DNA from: Symbiodinium natans
Lineage: Eukaryota; Sar; Dinophyceae; Suessiales; Symbiodiniaceae
Direction: 5' to 3'
Assembly: GCA_905221605.1 (NCBI GenBank)
Contig: CAJNDS010001668.1
Span: forward strand, 1,230,276 to 1,294,275
DNA: 64,000 nt
Part shown: positions 51,741-61,355 of the stretch, in pieces
Layout of the letters: each line of letters opens with the position of its first letter
How positions within the stretch are numbered: the first letter of the stretch is position 1
The notes under the pieces: generated by a model
What the model saw: only the letters and a program-made list of their open reading frames with translations
Told to the model about the DNA's origin: nothing
The model's database searches: none
Translations under genes and position numbers: made by a program

Positions 51741-51812
51741 GGTGTATGGGGGTATCTCCTCGGTCCTCGGGACCGGCATCAGGATTCGATCCGGCGAGAA
51801 GAAAAGAAGTAG
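51741..51812 (+). CDS. Candidate terminal exon, unknown protein
   Basis: An AGATAGAG acceptor, 23 codons (YLLGPRDRHQDSIRREEKK at the C-terminus) and TAG. It is basic. No family is recognised. Confidence 0.4.
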   Translation, partial: GVWGYLLGPRDRHQDSIRREEKK

Positions 51813-52360
51813 CGCCATGTTTGGGTTTCGGGTTTAGGGTTTAGGGTTTAGGGTTTAGGGTTTAGGGTTTAGGGTTTAGGGTCCAGGGTTTAGGGCCTTT
51901 AGGGGTTAGGGTTCAGGGTTTAGGGTTTGAAAAACGGCTTAATGAGAGAGCTGCAGTCCGAGCCAAGGGTGAGGGGTTCAGGGCTTAGCTCCTCTAGTCA
52001 CGCAACTCCTTACTCAACTAGAGTCCCGGCCCCGACCTGAACCCTAAACCCTAAAGCCTAAACCCTAAACCCCCAAGACTTTAGTCCCCCGCCCTTTACC
52101 TCCGGACATGGCAAGTGAAACCCAAGCACCTACTACTTGGACCGGAATAAGTGCGAATAGTGTTCCCTTATGGTCCCCATATAAATCTGCTGCAATCACC
52201 CTAAACCCTAAACCCTTAACCCTAAACCCTAAACCCTAAACCCTAAACCCTATAGTGCCAGAGTAGACTTGGGTGAGCGCGGGCTCCCGAGGCTCCTGGT
52301 TTAGGATGCCGGGTGCTGTAGCTCCTGCTCTCCCGAGTCTATCTGGGGGAGGGCTCGGTT

Positions 52361-52427
52361 TAGGGTTTAGGGTTTAGGGTTTAGGGTTTAGGGTTTAGGG
52401 TTTAGGGTTTAGGGTTTAGGGTTTAGG
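52361..52427 (+). repeat. TTTAGGG array, about 9 units, after a coding-like stretch
   Basis: It starts exactly at CG|GTTTAGGG after a Cys-rich open frame (52309-52359, DAGCCSSCSPES) that itself follows a GGTTTAG acceptor-like sequence. Confidence 0.9.
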
Positions 52428-52596
52428 CTAAACGTTGCAACATTAAACCCGAAGCGCGCAACGGCATCTTCCAAGCAAAGCCTTCACACCACAGCGATCC
52501 CCACCAGCCCTATTGGCCTGTCCTGACTCCCTGCGGCCTCTTAAAGCCTAAACCCGAAACCCGAATTAAACCCTAAACCTTAAAGCCTAGACCTAG

Positions 52597-52685
52597 ACAC
52601 CACTTTGGACACTCACCAGAAGCTGTCCAAGATCAAAACGCGCTGGGATTGCGAATTCCGGGCCTACCACCAAGACCCTGTGTAA
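52597..52685 (+). CDS. Terminal exon, unknown protein
   Basis: An ACCTAG acceptor, then 28 codons and TAA: LDTHQKLSKIKTRWDCEFRA, then YHQDPV. It is convincingly coding. It is followed by AT-rich sequence that resembles a 3' end. An upstream coding-like stretch at 52451-52560 (ARNGIFQAKPSHHSDPHQPY) may be part of the same gene. No family is recognised. Confidence 0.5.
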
Positions 52686-53105
52686 TGAAACCGATTCACT
52701 AAAACCTACGTATGATTCTTTAGTTACTACGATCGTTCTTATTGTCTCATTACGGTTATATTGTTATTGTAACATGGTTTTATGATGTGTGTGTGCTCTA
52801 TTTTCTTTATAGGGTTAAATTTACTATATTGACATGTTATGATGCTGTTAGTACATCGAGATTTCTTGATGATGTTAGGGGTTGGTTAGATTATTTCTTA
52901 GAATAGCTATTGTATTCCCAAGATGATGAAGCCGCGTGTGGCACATCCTCTTTCGCTCGAGGAGTTTATATACCGGGTTTTACCTGGGCCTTTGTTGAGA
53001 TCATTTTACATTTTTCTAATACTGAAACCCAATTAAACGAACAAACATGATCATGTTTAAATATCACCCCAACAATGGTGCAGCTACGGACTAATGGACC
53101 CTGGT
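52686..53105. other. AT-rich unique region, possible 3' UTR or intergenic spacer
   Basis: 420 bases without a single telomere-type unit and much richer in A+T than its surroundings, directly after the stop codon at 52683. It is the clearest repeat-free non-coding stretch in the window. Confidence 0.5.
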
Positions 53106-53159
53106 AAACTAAAGCCTAAACCCTAAGCCCTAAACCCAAAACCCTAAACACACTAAACC

Positions 53160-53312
53160 CTAAACCCTAAACACTAAGCCCTAAGCCCTAAACCCTAAAC
53201 CCTAAACCCTAAACCCTAAACCCTAAACCCTAAACCCTAAACCCTAAACCCTAAACCCTAAACCCTAAACCCTAAGCCCTAAGCCCTAAGCCCTAAACCC
53301 TAAACCCTAAAC
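53160..53312 (-). repeat. CCCTAAA array, about 20 units
   Basis: A long array with CCCTAAG variants at both ends. A second array of about 13 units follows at 53429-53520. Confidence 0.95.
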
Positions 53313-53660
53313 CGTTACCGCCGGGGGGGTCGGGGGGGGCGGCTTGGGGCGAGGCTGCGCCTAGCCGCGGCAGAGGTTCTCCGCGAAAGGCCGCCGGGGT
53401 CGGGGACATCCCAAACCCAAGCAGGGGCCCTAAACCCTAAACCCTAAACCCTAAACCCTAAACCCTAAACCCTAAACCCTAAACCCTAAACCCTAAACCC
53501 TAAACCCTAAACCCTAAACCCCACAGCACGAAGTACTATAGGCCATCGGGTAGTTTCCGAAAGTAGGGGTACCCTGTTTGAGGGGTCCTTTAAGGGGATT
53601 CTATTCCATTTGGGGTTGTCAAAGAAGGTAGGCATAATTTGTCGAGGGCAAGCCTATGGC

Positions 53661-53762
53661 TTGGGATGTTACACCTTATACTAACTGTCCTTAATGGGTA
53701 TTATAGAACTCCTATGATAATCCCTTTTAAGGACTGTTAGTATAAGGGGGAACATCCCAACC
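53661..53762. repeat. IR-B element
   Basis: TTGGGATGTTACACCTTATA on the left, TATAAGGGGGAACATCCCAA on the right, inner CTGTCCTTAATGG..ATTATAG and its complement. Confidence 0.88.
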
Positions 53763-53958
53763 CACAGGGATGTTCCCGGTTGTAGAGGTTGGGACCTTCA
53801 GGGCGTAGGGGACAGCAGCCTTTCGGAAGATACGAACCCTCTGATGCCAAGATGTTACCAAAGCCCACATGGGGGTGTCGACCCCAAACTGTAAGATTCC
53901 ATTCAGAATAAGGACCCCAATAAGGTAGCCAAAACTCGGAAACCCACAAATCTTTCAA
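53763..53958 (-). CDS. Candidate coding frame next to IR-B
   Basis: A minus-strand frame of about 65 codons without telomere repeat (WLPYWGPYSEWNLTVWGRHP, GFGNILASEGSYLPKGCCP) beginning at ATG 53958 and running into the IR-B element. The C-terminal residues encoded by the element are probably not real. No family is recognised. Confidence 0.4.
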
Positions 53959-53970
53959 TCCCCAAGCCCC

Positions 53971-54204
53971 ATGCCTCGCGCACTACAACCCACCGGGGGG
54001 GTGGGGGTGGGGGGGAAGAACATGTCCGAATCTGAAGGAAGTCACTTAAGGGGGAGTGTTTGGGGGTCCCAAATGGAAGCCTTAAACCCGATGGACTCGA
54101 TTCTTGGGGACGTGGGAATTCCGAGATCAGCGCGTTGGAGATATTTGTGGAGGTGGGCGGGGTGGGTGTGTTGCCTTTCGCAAACTCCCAACCATAAACC
54201 CTGA
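53971..54204 (+). CDS. Candidate coding frame, 77 codons
   Basis: An open frame including NMSESEGSHLRGSVWGSQME and SILGDVGIPRSARWRYLW, non-repetitive until its last codons. An exon within it is plausible; the borders are unclear. No family is recognised. Confidence 0.35.
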   Translation: MPRALQPTGGVGVGGKNMSESEGSHLRGSVWGSQMEALNPMDSILGDVGIPRSARWRYLWRWAGWVCCLSQTPNHKP

Positions 54205-54383
54205 AACCCTAAACCCTAAACCCTAAACCCTAAACCCTAAGCCCTAAGCCCTAAAACGGAAACCCAAAAACACCGAAGATCAGACCTTAAACCCTCAACC
54301 CGAATTTAATCCTAAGCCATGCCGATACAGCAAGCACCCACACCCAAGAACCCTCAACCGTAGAACTCCTTCCATAAGCCCTA

Positions 54384-54530
54384 GACCCAGAGTCGCAGAA
54401 ACTGCTTAAGAGAAAGAAACAAAGCCCTCGCGGTTTAAGGTTTAGGGTTTAGGGTTTAGGGTTTAGGGTTTAGGATTTAGGGCTTAGGGGACCCTAAATC
54501 GCAGAAGCTGCTATTAAGAGAAAGAAACGA
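54384..54530. repeat. Duplicated intron end/exon start separated by TTTAGGG array
   Basis: GTCGCAGAAACTGCTTAAGAGAAAGAAACA (54389) and ATCGCAGAAGCTGCTATTAAGAGAAAGAAACG (54498) are diverged copies. Between them is a TTTAGGG array. The second copy leads into the exon at 54521; the first runs into repeats instead. Confidence 0.75.
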
Positions 54531-54608
54531 TCCCTTCTCCAATCCGAGCTTGGGTGGCTAGGATCCAAGACGCTCTGGACAAGAATCTGGCCGGTGTGCC
54601 CTGCCTGG
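54521..54608 (+). CDS. Exon ending at a GTTTAGGG donor, unknown protein
   Basis: 29 codons (SPIRAWVARIQDALDKNLAG then VPCL) preceded by an AAGAG acceptor-like site and ending one base into a codon directly before GTTTAGGG. It is strongly protein-like and amphipathic. No family is recognised. Confidence 0.55.
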
Positions 54609-54736
54609 GTTTAGGGTTTAGGGTTTAGGGTTTAGGGTTTAGGGTTTAGGGTTTAGGGTTTAGGGTTTAGGGTTTAGGGTTTAGGGTTTAGGGTTTAGGG
54701 TTTAGGGTTCAGGGTTTAGGGTTTAGGGTTTAGGGT
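54606..54736 (+). repeat. TTTAGGG array, about 18 units
   Basis: A tandem array that begins at the 3' edge of the exon above. Confidence 0.95.
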
Positions 54737-54827
54737 CTTGAGCGTTCGAGCGTTCAAAGTTGAGGGCATGTGCAGTCGATGAACTAACTGCAGTGTGAAT
54801 TTCATGGTTACTTGCAGGTGGGTGATA

Positions 54828-54850
54828 AGTTAATGGCAGGGGGAAACCCT
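54828..54850 (+). other. Short exon-like stretch after TTACTTGCAG, PDZ-like residues
   Basis: A strong acceptor (TTACTTGCAG) is followed by VGDKLMAG, reminiscent of the G-D-x-L-L-A motif of PDZ domains, before CCCTAAA repeats. It is too short to call as a domain. Confidence 0.3.
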
Positions 54851-55039
54851 AAACCCTAAACCCTAAACTCTAAACCCTAAACCCTAAACCCTAAACCCTA
54901 AACCCTAAACCCTAAACCCTCAAGGCCAGGATAAATAGAAATTGTAGGTGTTTCATTACGAGCAGCTCGTGCAATAATCCTTCATCCTTCACAGTGCAAA
55001 AATGTTAGCCAAACCCTTCAGCCAGCTCAGCCCACTCGC

Positions 55040-55435
55040 CAGCCCCAACGCCCCACCCCCACCCCCTCAGCCCCAGCCACCCCAGCCCCCCAGCCTCCAG
55101 CCCCTCCAGCCCCTCCAGGCCCTCCAGGCCCTCCAGCCCCCTCCAGCCCCCTCCAGCCCCTCCAGCCCCTCCCCGCCCCTCCAGCCCCTCCAGCCACTCC
55201 AGCCCCTCCAGCCCACGCCCCTCCAGCCCCAGCCCTCCAGCCCCTCCAGCCCCTCCAGCCCCTCCAGCCCTCCAGCCCCTCGCAGCCCCTCCTCCACCCC
55301 CACCCAGCCCCAGCCTCAGCCCCAGCCCCAGCCCCAGCCCCAGCCCCAGCCCCAGCCCCAGCCCCAGCCCTGAAAGTTTAAAAGGTAAGTTTAAAAAACA
55401 AAACCCCCCAAAACCCCCCAAAACCCCCCAAAACC
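55040..55435 (+). repeat. CCAGCC/CAGCCC minisatellite and AAAACCCCCC tandem
   Basis: Proline-rich plus frames and Gly/Leu-rich minus frames here are repeat translations. The end (55394-55435) is four units of the 10-mer CCAAAACCCC. The plus ORF starting at ATG 55002 is not supported as a gene, though a short non-repeat start ([16 protein letters not shown]) is present. Confidence 0.85.
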
Positions 55436-55802
55436 CCGGACACAAACCCTTTACAATTTCTATAACCCTAAGCCCTAAGCCCTAAACCCTAAACCCTAAA
55501 CCTGGGGTTTATGGCTTAGGTGCTGCAGCCTGGGGCGAGAAATGTAACTAGGGCAACTTTGGGTTGCTCCTTCCCAAGGTTTAGGGTTTAGGGTTTAGGG
55601 TTTTTATGGTCCCTTTCCTCCCTTAAAGGATTCTGATGTATGGGCCCTTAGTCTGCATAAGGGACCATGTAACTACAATAAGACTCTTGCTGCGTTACGG
55701 CTCTTTCAACAGCCCTTCACAGAACCACTGATGAACCAGCAAGAGGCAGGCGTTAGAGTGTGTTCACTGGTGGCAAGCCATGGTCTTTCTTCAAGAGCTT
55801 GC

Positions 55803-55960
55803 TTGGAGGTTCATGGGTACTTAGAAGTAGGGTTATGAGTACCCTCAACAAGGTTCTAATCAAAGCAGAAACCCTAAACCCTAAACCCTAAACCCCAAAC
55901 CCTAAACCCTAAACCCTGGACCCCGAACCCTTCTTACAAGTGCCCCATGGACCTCCAAGT
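55803..55960. repeat. IR-G element interrupted by CCCTAAA
   Basis: CTTGGAGGTTCATGGGTACTTA on the left and CCCCATGGACCTCCAAG on the right. Seven CCCTAAA-type units sit at about 55869-55920. Confidence 0.8.
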
Positions 55961-55973
55961 GTCCCTTTTGCAG

Positions 55974-56052
55974 CACTTCCTCCGGGGGGGTTGCGAGGCT
56001 GCCTTAGTAACCCCGCATTACAGGCCCACGCCTCAAAAAACCCTTTCTGGGG
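55974..56052 (+). CDS. Candidate exon, unknown protein
   Basis: A CCCTTTTGCAG acceptor 13 bases after IR-G, 26 codons (FLRGGCEAALVTPHYRPTPQ) and a G|GTTTAGGG donor. No family is recognised. Confidence 0.4.
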
Positions 56053-56142
56053 GTTTAGGGTTTAGGGTTTAGGGTTTAGGGTTTAGGGTTTAGGGTTTAG
56101 AACCCTGGGCCCTAAGCCCTGAACCCTACACCCTAAACCCAT

Positions 56143-56663
56143 GATGCCAAGGAGAGGCAGCTTTCTCGCGATGATCTGGCCGGCAGAAAGCACGCGAAGT
56201 TCGAGGCGCGCCTGGTGCGCTGAGGGTGCTTGTATGGGTGTGGCGGCTGCACAGGGGTGCCCTTTTCCTTGCTGGATTGCGTTTTATGTTCTCTTTGGTA
56301 ACCGGCCGTGTTGTGATCTAGTGATATAGTTCCGAGGATCTAGTGTGAGGGGGACGGGGAAATGTACAACACTAAACTCCGCAAACCCATGGGTTCTCGA
56401 AGGAGGGGCTCAGGGCGAAGGATTTGGGAGTTCTGAAAGCTTGCGAAGCTCACTGTGGAGCCATCTAGACGGTTTTTGTGATCTCAGACGAATTTTTCAA
56501 CCTGAAGCCCTAAACCCTAAACCCCAAACCCTAAACCCTAAACCCTAAACCCTAAACCCCAAACCCTAAACCCTAAACCCCTCTAATCCCCAAGCCGAAA
56601 CCCCAGACCAGCAGGCGAAGCTGCGGAGAGCCGCCGTCCGCTTGCTGCGAAACGAGAGGCTGG
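56143..56663 (+). CDS. Two-exon gene for a charged helical protein
   Basis: Exon 1 (about 56143-56214): DAKERQLSRDDLAGRKHAKF then EARL, donor GTGCGC in phase 0. Exon 2 (56612-56663): GACCAG acceptor in phase 0, QAKLRRAAVRLLRNERL, ending one base into a codon at G|GTTTAGGG. Both are rich in Lys, Arg, Glu and Ala and read as continuous helix. No family is recognised. A rival frame in the intron region (56345-56548) is also open but shows no acceptor. Confidence 0.55.
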
Positions 56664-56999
56664 GTTTAGGGTCTAGGGTTTGGGGTTTAGGGTTTGGGGT
56701 TTAGGGCTTAGGGTTTAGGGTTTGGGGTTTGGGGTGTGGGGTTTAGGGTATAGGGTTCAGGGTTGCAATCTAATGTTCAGGGCATTAGGGTTTGGGGTTT
56801 TTGGGTTTAGAGCAGTAGGATTTGGGGCTTCTAGGGTTTTGTGGGTTTCGGGTTTAGGCTTTAGGTTTGTTGTTTTTGTTGTTTTTTGGGGTTTAGGGTT
56901 CAGGGTCATGCGTATCAGGGTTTACGGTTTTTGAGTTTAGGGTTTTGGGCATTAGGGTTTTGGGTTTAGGTTGTTTTCTGGGTTCTTAGAGTTTTTAGG

Positions 57000-57916
57000 G
57001 TTTAGGGTTCATTGTTTAAGTAGTCTGCGTTTGGTGTTTAGGGTTTCGGGGTTTCGAGCTTAGGGTATCAGGATTTTGAGGGCTAGGATTTAGGGGTATT
57101 GAGAGTTTCAGGGTTTGGGGCTTCAGGTTTATAGGGCTTGGGGTTGAGAGTGTGTCAGGCACAAGGGTTAGGGTCCAGGGCTTAGGCTTAAAGGGATTGA
57201 GGTACTTGGGTTTAGGGCTGCCTTGGGTTTAGAGCTTACTGCTTAGGGCTTGGGGTATGAAGGTTTTGGGGGTTTACGGTTTAGGAGATTCGGTTTTAGG
57301 GTATTAGGGTTTCGGGCTTCAGCTTAGGGCTTGGGGCTTAGGGTTTCGGGCATTTGGGTTTAGGGCTGAGGGCTTCGGGTTTTAGAAAATTAGGCTTTAG
57401 GGCTTAGGGTTTAGGATATGAGGGTTTTGGAGTTAAGGGTTTTTTTTGGTATAGGGTACTAGGGTTTTGGGGTTCAAAGGGCAGCGAAAATACAGCAATC
57501 TAAGAATCCTTTCAAAACAGGACATAGAATAATAGTTGAGGCGCCTTTTCCTTTTGCTAGGATTATGGGGTTTAGGGCTTAGGCCGTTAGGACTTGGTAC
57601 ACTTAGGGTGTAGAAGCATCTAGGGTCGTTAAGAATGAGAAGGCGATTAAGATAAGGCATCGTGGTAGTGTTTGGGGCCGAACCGGGTAGGCTAAAGAAG
57701 GACGTTGGTTTTTTTTTGGGCTTTTGAAGGTTTTTGGTACCATCAGGGGTTTGGTGGGAGGAGGTATTGCCGAGGTTTCATTTTTTTCCTGGAAAACCGC
57801 CTTCATCATCGGTACTTTCCCTCTTTACAAGTATATAGGTATTTGAGCCCCAAAACCAAGCCTAAGCTCTTACAGGGTATGTGTGTATATGTATGCAATG
57901 CATACTTGAATAGGAA
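57000..57916. other. Gap: long degenerate TTTAGGG field and unresolved coding-like stretches
   Basis: 56660-57430 is almost entirely decayed TTTAGGG sequence. Frames on both strands at 57433-57660 and a hydrophobic plus frame near 57775-57850 (SWKTAFIIGTFPLYKYIG) are noted but not called. Confidence 0.45.
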
Positions 57917-57975
57917 GACTGTATATATATATATATGTATGTATACGTATATACATGTATGTATATATGTTCGTC
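57917..57975. repeat. TATA/TATG microsatellite
   Basis: Alternating TATATATG and TATACGTATA. Confidence 0.9.
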
Positions 57976-58100
57976 GGCTTTAGGACTTCTGAGGCTGAGG
58001 ATTGAGAAGCTTCAGTTCTGGGCTCAGGGTTCAGGATTTCGAGCGCGCGAAAAACAGATTTCAGTTTCGTAGGGCTGAGGGGTGAGGGTTCAGGGTTTAG

Positions 58101-58497
58101 GGCTCATCCGGCAGTGAGCGCAGTCGCGGCATTGTTGATCCAAGCGACGCGGAAGGAGCTGACGACCGCGACAAGCAAAAGCATGCACTGGATTTATCTG
58201 GCGTTGACGCCTTCAAGGGCTGGCGTCCAGTGGACCGGGGCGGTGAAGGCGACTGCGGCTACAGGGCGATTGCACAGGCACAGGCTCCTCAATGGCGCAG
58301 ATAATGAACAAATGAGGAAGATGAGGCCTGAAAGCGAAGCTGCCTGGCCGCGGGCCTAAGTTGCTCAGTATGTTCAGCTGCACGGCACGAGACAACTTCA
58401 TCTTCTATCAGAAGCGCAGCTGCAGCTTTCAAGTACGAACGATGATGACCTTCTCGGAACATGTAGTTCGAACCTTCACAAGCGACATACTCAGCAC
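58101..58497 (+). pseudogene. Degraded OTU-like cysteine-protease reading frame
   Basis: The first frame (58101 to about 58280) reads DRDKQKHALDLSGVDAFKGW then GGEGDCGYRAIAQ. G-D-C followed by G-Y-R-A-I is the catalytic-cysteine motif of OTU proteases (D-G-[DN]-C-x-[FY]-R-A), with Glu in place of the first Asp. Coding appears to continue in another frame (NGADNEQMRKMRPESEAAWP), then after an in-frame TAA (58357) in the same frame (VAQYVQLHGTRQLHLLSEAQ). One frameshift plus one nonsense codon suggest a decayed gene. Short introns are the alternative explanation. Confidence 0.45.
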
Positions 58498-58561
58498 ACT
58501 CACCCTAAGCCCTAAACCCTAAACCCGAAACCCTAAGCCCTAAGCCCTAAGCCCTAAACCG

Positions 58562-58671
58562 CTTCACGCCCGCCGTGCTTTGAGGCCTCTCCTGGAAGAT
58601 GAGCTGGCGTTCACCGAGGAGCAGTGCAGCTTGGCATCAGCATGTATTTGCAGTGGCCGACGGGGAACCCC
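58562..58671 (+). CDS. Exon with GTGAGG donor, unknown protein
   Basis: 37 codons (RRALRPLLEDELAFTEEQCS, then LASACICSGRRG) ending at a strong GTGAGG donor. An opposing minus frame of 104 codons (58564-58878) is less protein-like here. It might continue the OTU-like locus just upstream. Confidence 0.5.
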
Positions 58672-58916
58672 GTGAGGGACATTGGTTCGAACATTATTAC
58701 TGTTACTATTTGCTTCAGAATCCCCCAGAAAGTATTCTCTCATAAGGGTAATATAAGTAAGGATTATTGTCTGAATTTGTTGTGGGTTCTTAAGCAATGG
58801 TAGATTATGGCTGCTTGCCATCGCATATTTGATCCTACACATACACACGTTGCTACTCCGCCCTCGCGCCTTGAACAAAAGATGGTTGTTTCATTGCACG
58901 CCCCCCAATAGCGACC

Positions 58917-59023
58917 TTAGTAGCCCAGTGGTACCCTTTACCCTTTTTTTTGTTTATGGGTTCCCTTCTGAAGTAACCAACCCAAAAAAGGGTGCCCTTA
59001 TTGTACTATGGTTACTGGGCTGC
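58917..59023. repeat. IR-C element, consensus copy
   Basis: CTTAGTAGCCCAGTGGTACCC on the left and ATGGTTACTGGGCTGC on the right, inner GAAGTAACCAACCC and AAAGGGTGCCC. Confidence 0.8.
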
Positions 59024-59760
59024 GACATCAATTCCATTAGACCTGGCCAACTGCAAGGTGAACGTTTAAATGGTCACTTCTCTACAAAGAGGGGCCCCCT
59101 TACTGTACTAACTGTAGTTAAGGGACAAATAACTTACAACCTAAATTTAGGATCCTTATAACCCAATTTAGGGTTCTTATAACTCTACTTATAACTAGGG
59201 GGGCCCCTCCTTGTACATTATTGTCCTTTAGGCGTTGCTATTACAAGGCGACCCCGAATATTTAGGGTACGCACGAAAAATGACCTGTTGTTTTAAGGAA
59301 CTGACTAAATAGCCAAGTGCATTCACACCTTCATGCTTTTGCAGGAAATTTCTCGGCAAGCCACTGGTGGTCTGGTGAAATGCAAGCGGTGATAATCCTT
59401 GGCTCCTACAGTGTCCGTTTCGTTTTCTTTTCACACTGACCTCTCCCCCAAAACAAACAGCATCTCAAAAATCCTGCATCAATCCCAAATTCCAAATGAA
59501 CCCCTGCATCCCGCAACACAATCCCCAAACAAAAACTCGCAAAACCCTAAACCGTGAACCCCACAAATAATCCCTGCACCCTAAACCTGAACCCCAGAAA
59601 GTCCTTAAAACCTAAACCCTGAACCTCACAAGTCACGAAAATCTAAAACGTGGACCCCACAAGTCCCTAAAATCTAGCACCTATAGCTCCCCCCGCTTGA
59701 CATGCCCAAGGTTCATCATTGCGCACCCAACTGGAGGCATGTGAAGTAGGTGTGGGTTAT
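59024..59760. other. Gap: unique sequence and degenerate CCCTAAA
   Basis: It includes related CTTATAACCCAATTTAGG and CTTATAACTCTACTTATAAC stretches reminiscent of IR-G, then CCCCACAA-type repeats. Nothing is called. Confidence 0.45.
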
Positions 59761-59762
59761 AC

Positions 59763-60211
59763 TTGAGGTGTCCTTTTGATTTTCTCAAGACCCTAAATCC
59801 TCAACCAGGGCTTAGGGTTGAGTGCATAGGGCTCCACTCAGGGATTTTGTGCGTGTTTCTCGGGGATGTCCTTCTGGGAGTACCCTGCTTCTTGTGGCTG
59901 CTTTCTCTCGGGGGTGCGCAGCTGGCGCCGCTTTCTCGTGCCATGATTCGATCACACGGGTCACCCGTTCTAGGGTTTTGGGTTTAGGGTGAAGTGGTTT
60001 GGGCTTTGGCCTAAGGCGCAGATCACACTACACCAGGATGCTCAGTAGTTCGAGTGCCTTACAAACTTCTTTTACGCCAAAATACAAAGGCACGTTTTTC
60101 TTAGAGGTAACAGGACAACCTGTAGTTTGCTGGGTGATCGGATTGACCTCGCAGGGTCCAGAATTTTCAGAACTGTGTGTGCGTGTGGGTGTTAGGGCTT
60201 ATAGGGTGTAG
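59763..60211 (+). CDS. Candidate coding region with a hydrophobic segment
   Basis: Two adjacent open frames. 59763-59987 contains LCVFLGDVLLGVPCFLWLLS, a plausible membrane helix. 59999-60211 contains YTRMLSSSSALQTSFTPKYK followed by a strong GTAACA donor at about 60108. They may be exons of one gene; other frames are also open. No family is recognised. Confidence 0.35.
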
Positions 60212-60287
60212 AGCTTAGCCTCTGGTGCTTTAGAGCTGTTAAGCCTGAGGGTTTTTGGGCAAGAGCAGAAAGGCCATTGGAATGTAG

Positions 60288-60387
60288 GGTTCTGCCGCTC
60301 TGGCCATATGCAGCGTCCGCCCGTGCTCGAGTTATCCCCCGCTTTGTCTTGCCAGGAGTCACAGCTGTGAGCCATGCGGCATGCTGA
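60288..60387 (+). CDS. Candidate terminal exon, unknown protein
   Basis: A ATGTAG acceptor, 32 codons (LPLWPYAASARARVIPRFVL) and TGA. No family is recognised. Confidence 0.35.
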
Positions 60388-60549
60388 AAAGAATAGGGGA
60401 GTGCTGCACCGGCAGGGGTTTAGGGTTTCGGGCTTAGGGTTTTAGGGCTTAGGGCTTTGCAGACCGTCCGCAATTCGCCTTGCCCTTGATTGGGTTTACG
60501 GTTAGGCTTGTGGGTTTTAGTGTCTAGGCTTTACAGCCTTAGGGCTTAG

Positions 60550-60660
60550 GACGTCGACAGAGTTTAGCACTTGTTGTTGGGCTTTGCCTCCTTTGGCAGA
60601 ACGAAGAAAGCTTCATCAAGACTCTGACCCGAAATACTGTAAACCCTAACACCCTAACAC
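60550..60660 (+). other. Coding-like stretch, frame unresolved
   Basis: Two plus frames are open: LALVVGLCLLWQNEESFIKT and FSTCCWALPPLAERRKLHQD, each after an AG acceptor. It lies 700 bases upstream of the WD40 gene and could be one of its 5' exons. Confidence 0.35.
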
Positions 60661-60689
60661 CCTAAGCCGAGCCAAATTCCTAAACCCGA

Positions 60690-61350
60690 AACCCTAAACC
60701 CTATACCCTATAAACCCTAACACATCCCAACACCCTGAAGCCCCTGAATCCCTTGTGTTCGGGTCCACGGGTTTCGTGTTTGGAGTTTGGGGTCCTAATC
60801 TGCGTAAACTCTAAACCACAAAACTCCCCAACCTCAATACACCCGAAGCCCTGAAGCCTTTTCTCTGCACCACCGAGAACCCACTCATAATTTACTCTTT
60901 ACACCCTGAGCCCTGAACCCCAAAGCTCTACCTAGAGTAGCCTACTTTAAAACGGCTATCCTTCCAAAAGTAGACTCAGACCCTATATCCCGAATCCCTG
61001 CACACTGAACCCTAAACGCGTCCGCCCTTCTAAAGGGGAAGACGTACAACATGAGGGCTTCCGAAAACAGGGGTACCCTTTTTGGGGGGATCCCTTTAAG
61101 GGCTGGGGCTGGGGTACAAAAGGGGTACCCCTACACCCTAAACCCTGCCAGCAACTAGTTGTAAACCTCCCTTCTGTAAAGGTATATAAGTTCAGTTCTA
61201 GACTTCCCACGCCCTCGAAGCTCAAAGAGCGGTTCAGGGTTCAGGGTTTAGGGTCTAGAGTTAAGCTTAAGGGCTTACAAGGTTTAGGGTTTTAGGGTTT
61301 AGGGTTTAGGGTTTAGGGTTTAGGGTTTAGGGTTTGAGGGTCTCTTTTCG
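60690..61350. other. Gap: degenerate repeats and an inverted-repeat remnant
   Basis: Mostly decayed CCCTAAA units. GGGGTACCCTTTTTGGGG and AAAAGGGGTACCCC at 61066-61131 form an inverted repeat. A TTTAGGG array is at about 61288-61333. Confidence 0.5.
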
Positions 61351-61355
61351 ACCAG

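Noticed and set aside
55002-55445. 123-codon proline-rich protein and opposing Gly/Leu-rich 146-codon frame
   Set aside because: Both are translations of CCAGCC/CAGCCC repeats; no flanking coding signal.
56722-56934. Proteins with GLGFRV, GFGVWGL or LNPKP repeats (here and at about 40 other places)
   Set aside because: These are translations of TTTAGGG/TTTGGGG or CCCTAAA tracts; phase changes every unit and there is no independent sequence.
58829-59161. A 110-codon plus-strand gene
   Set aside because: Its centre is an IR-C element; the reading frame runs through both arms.
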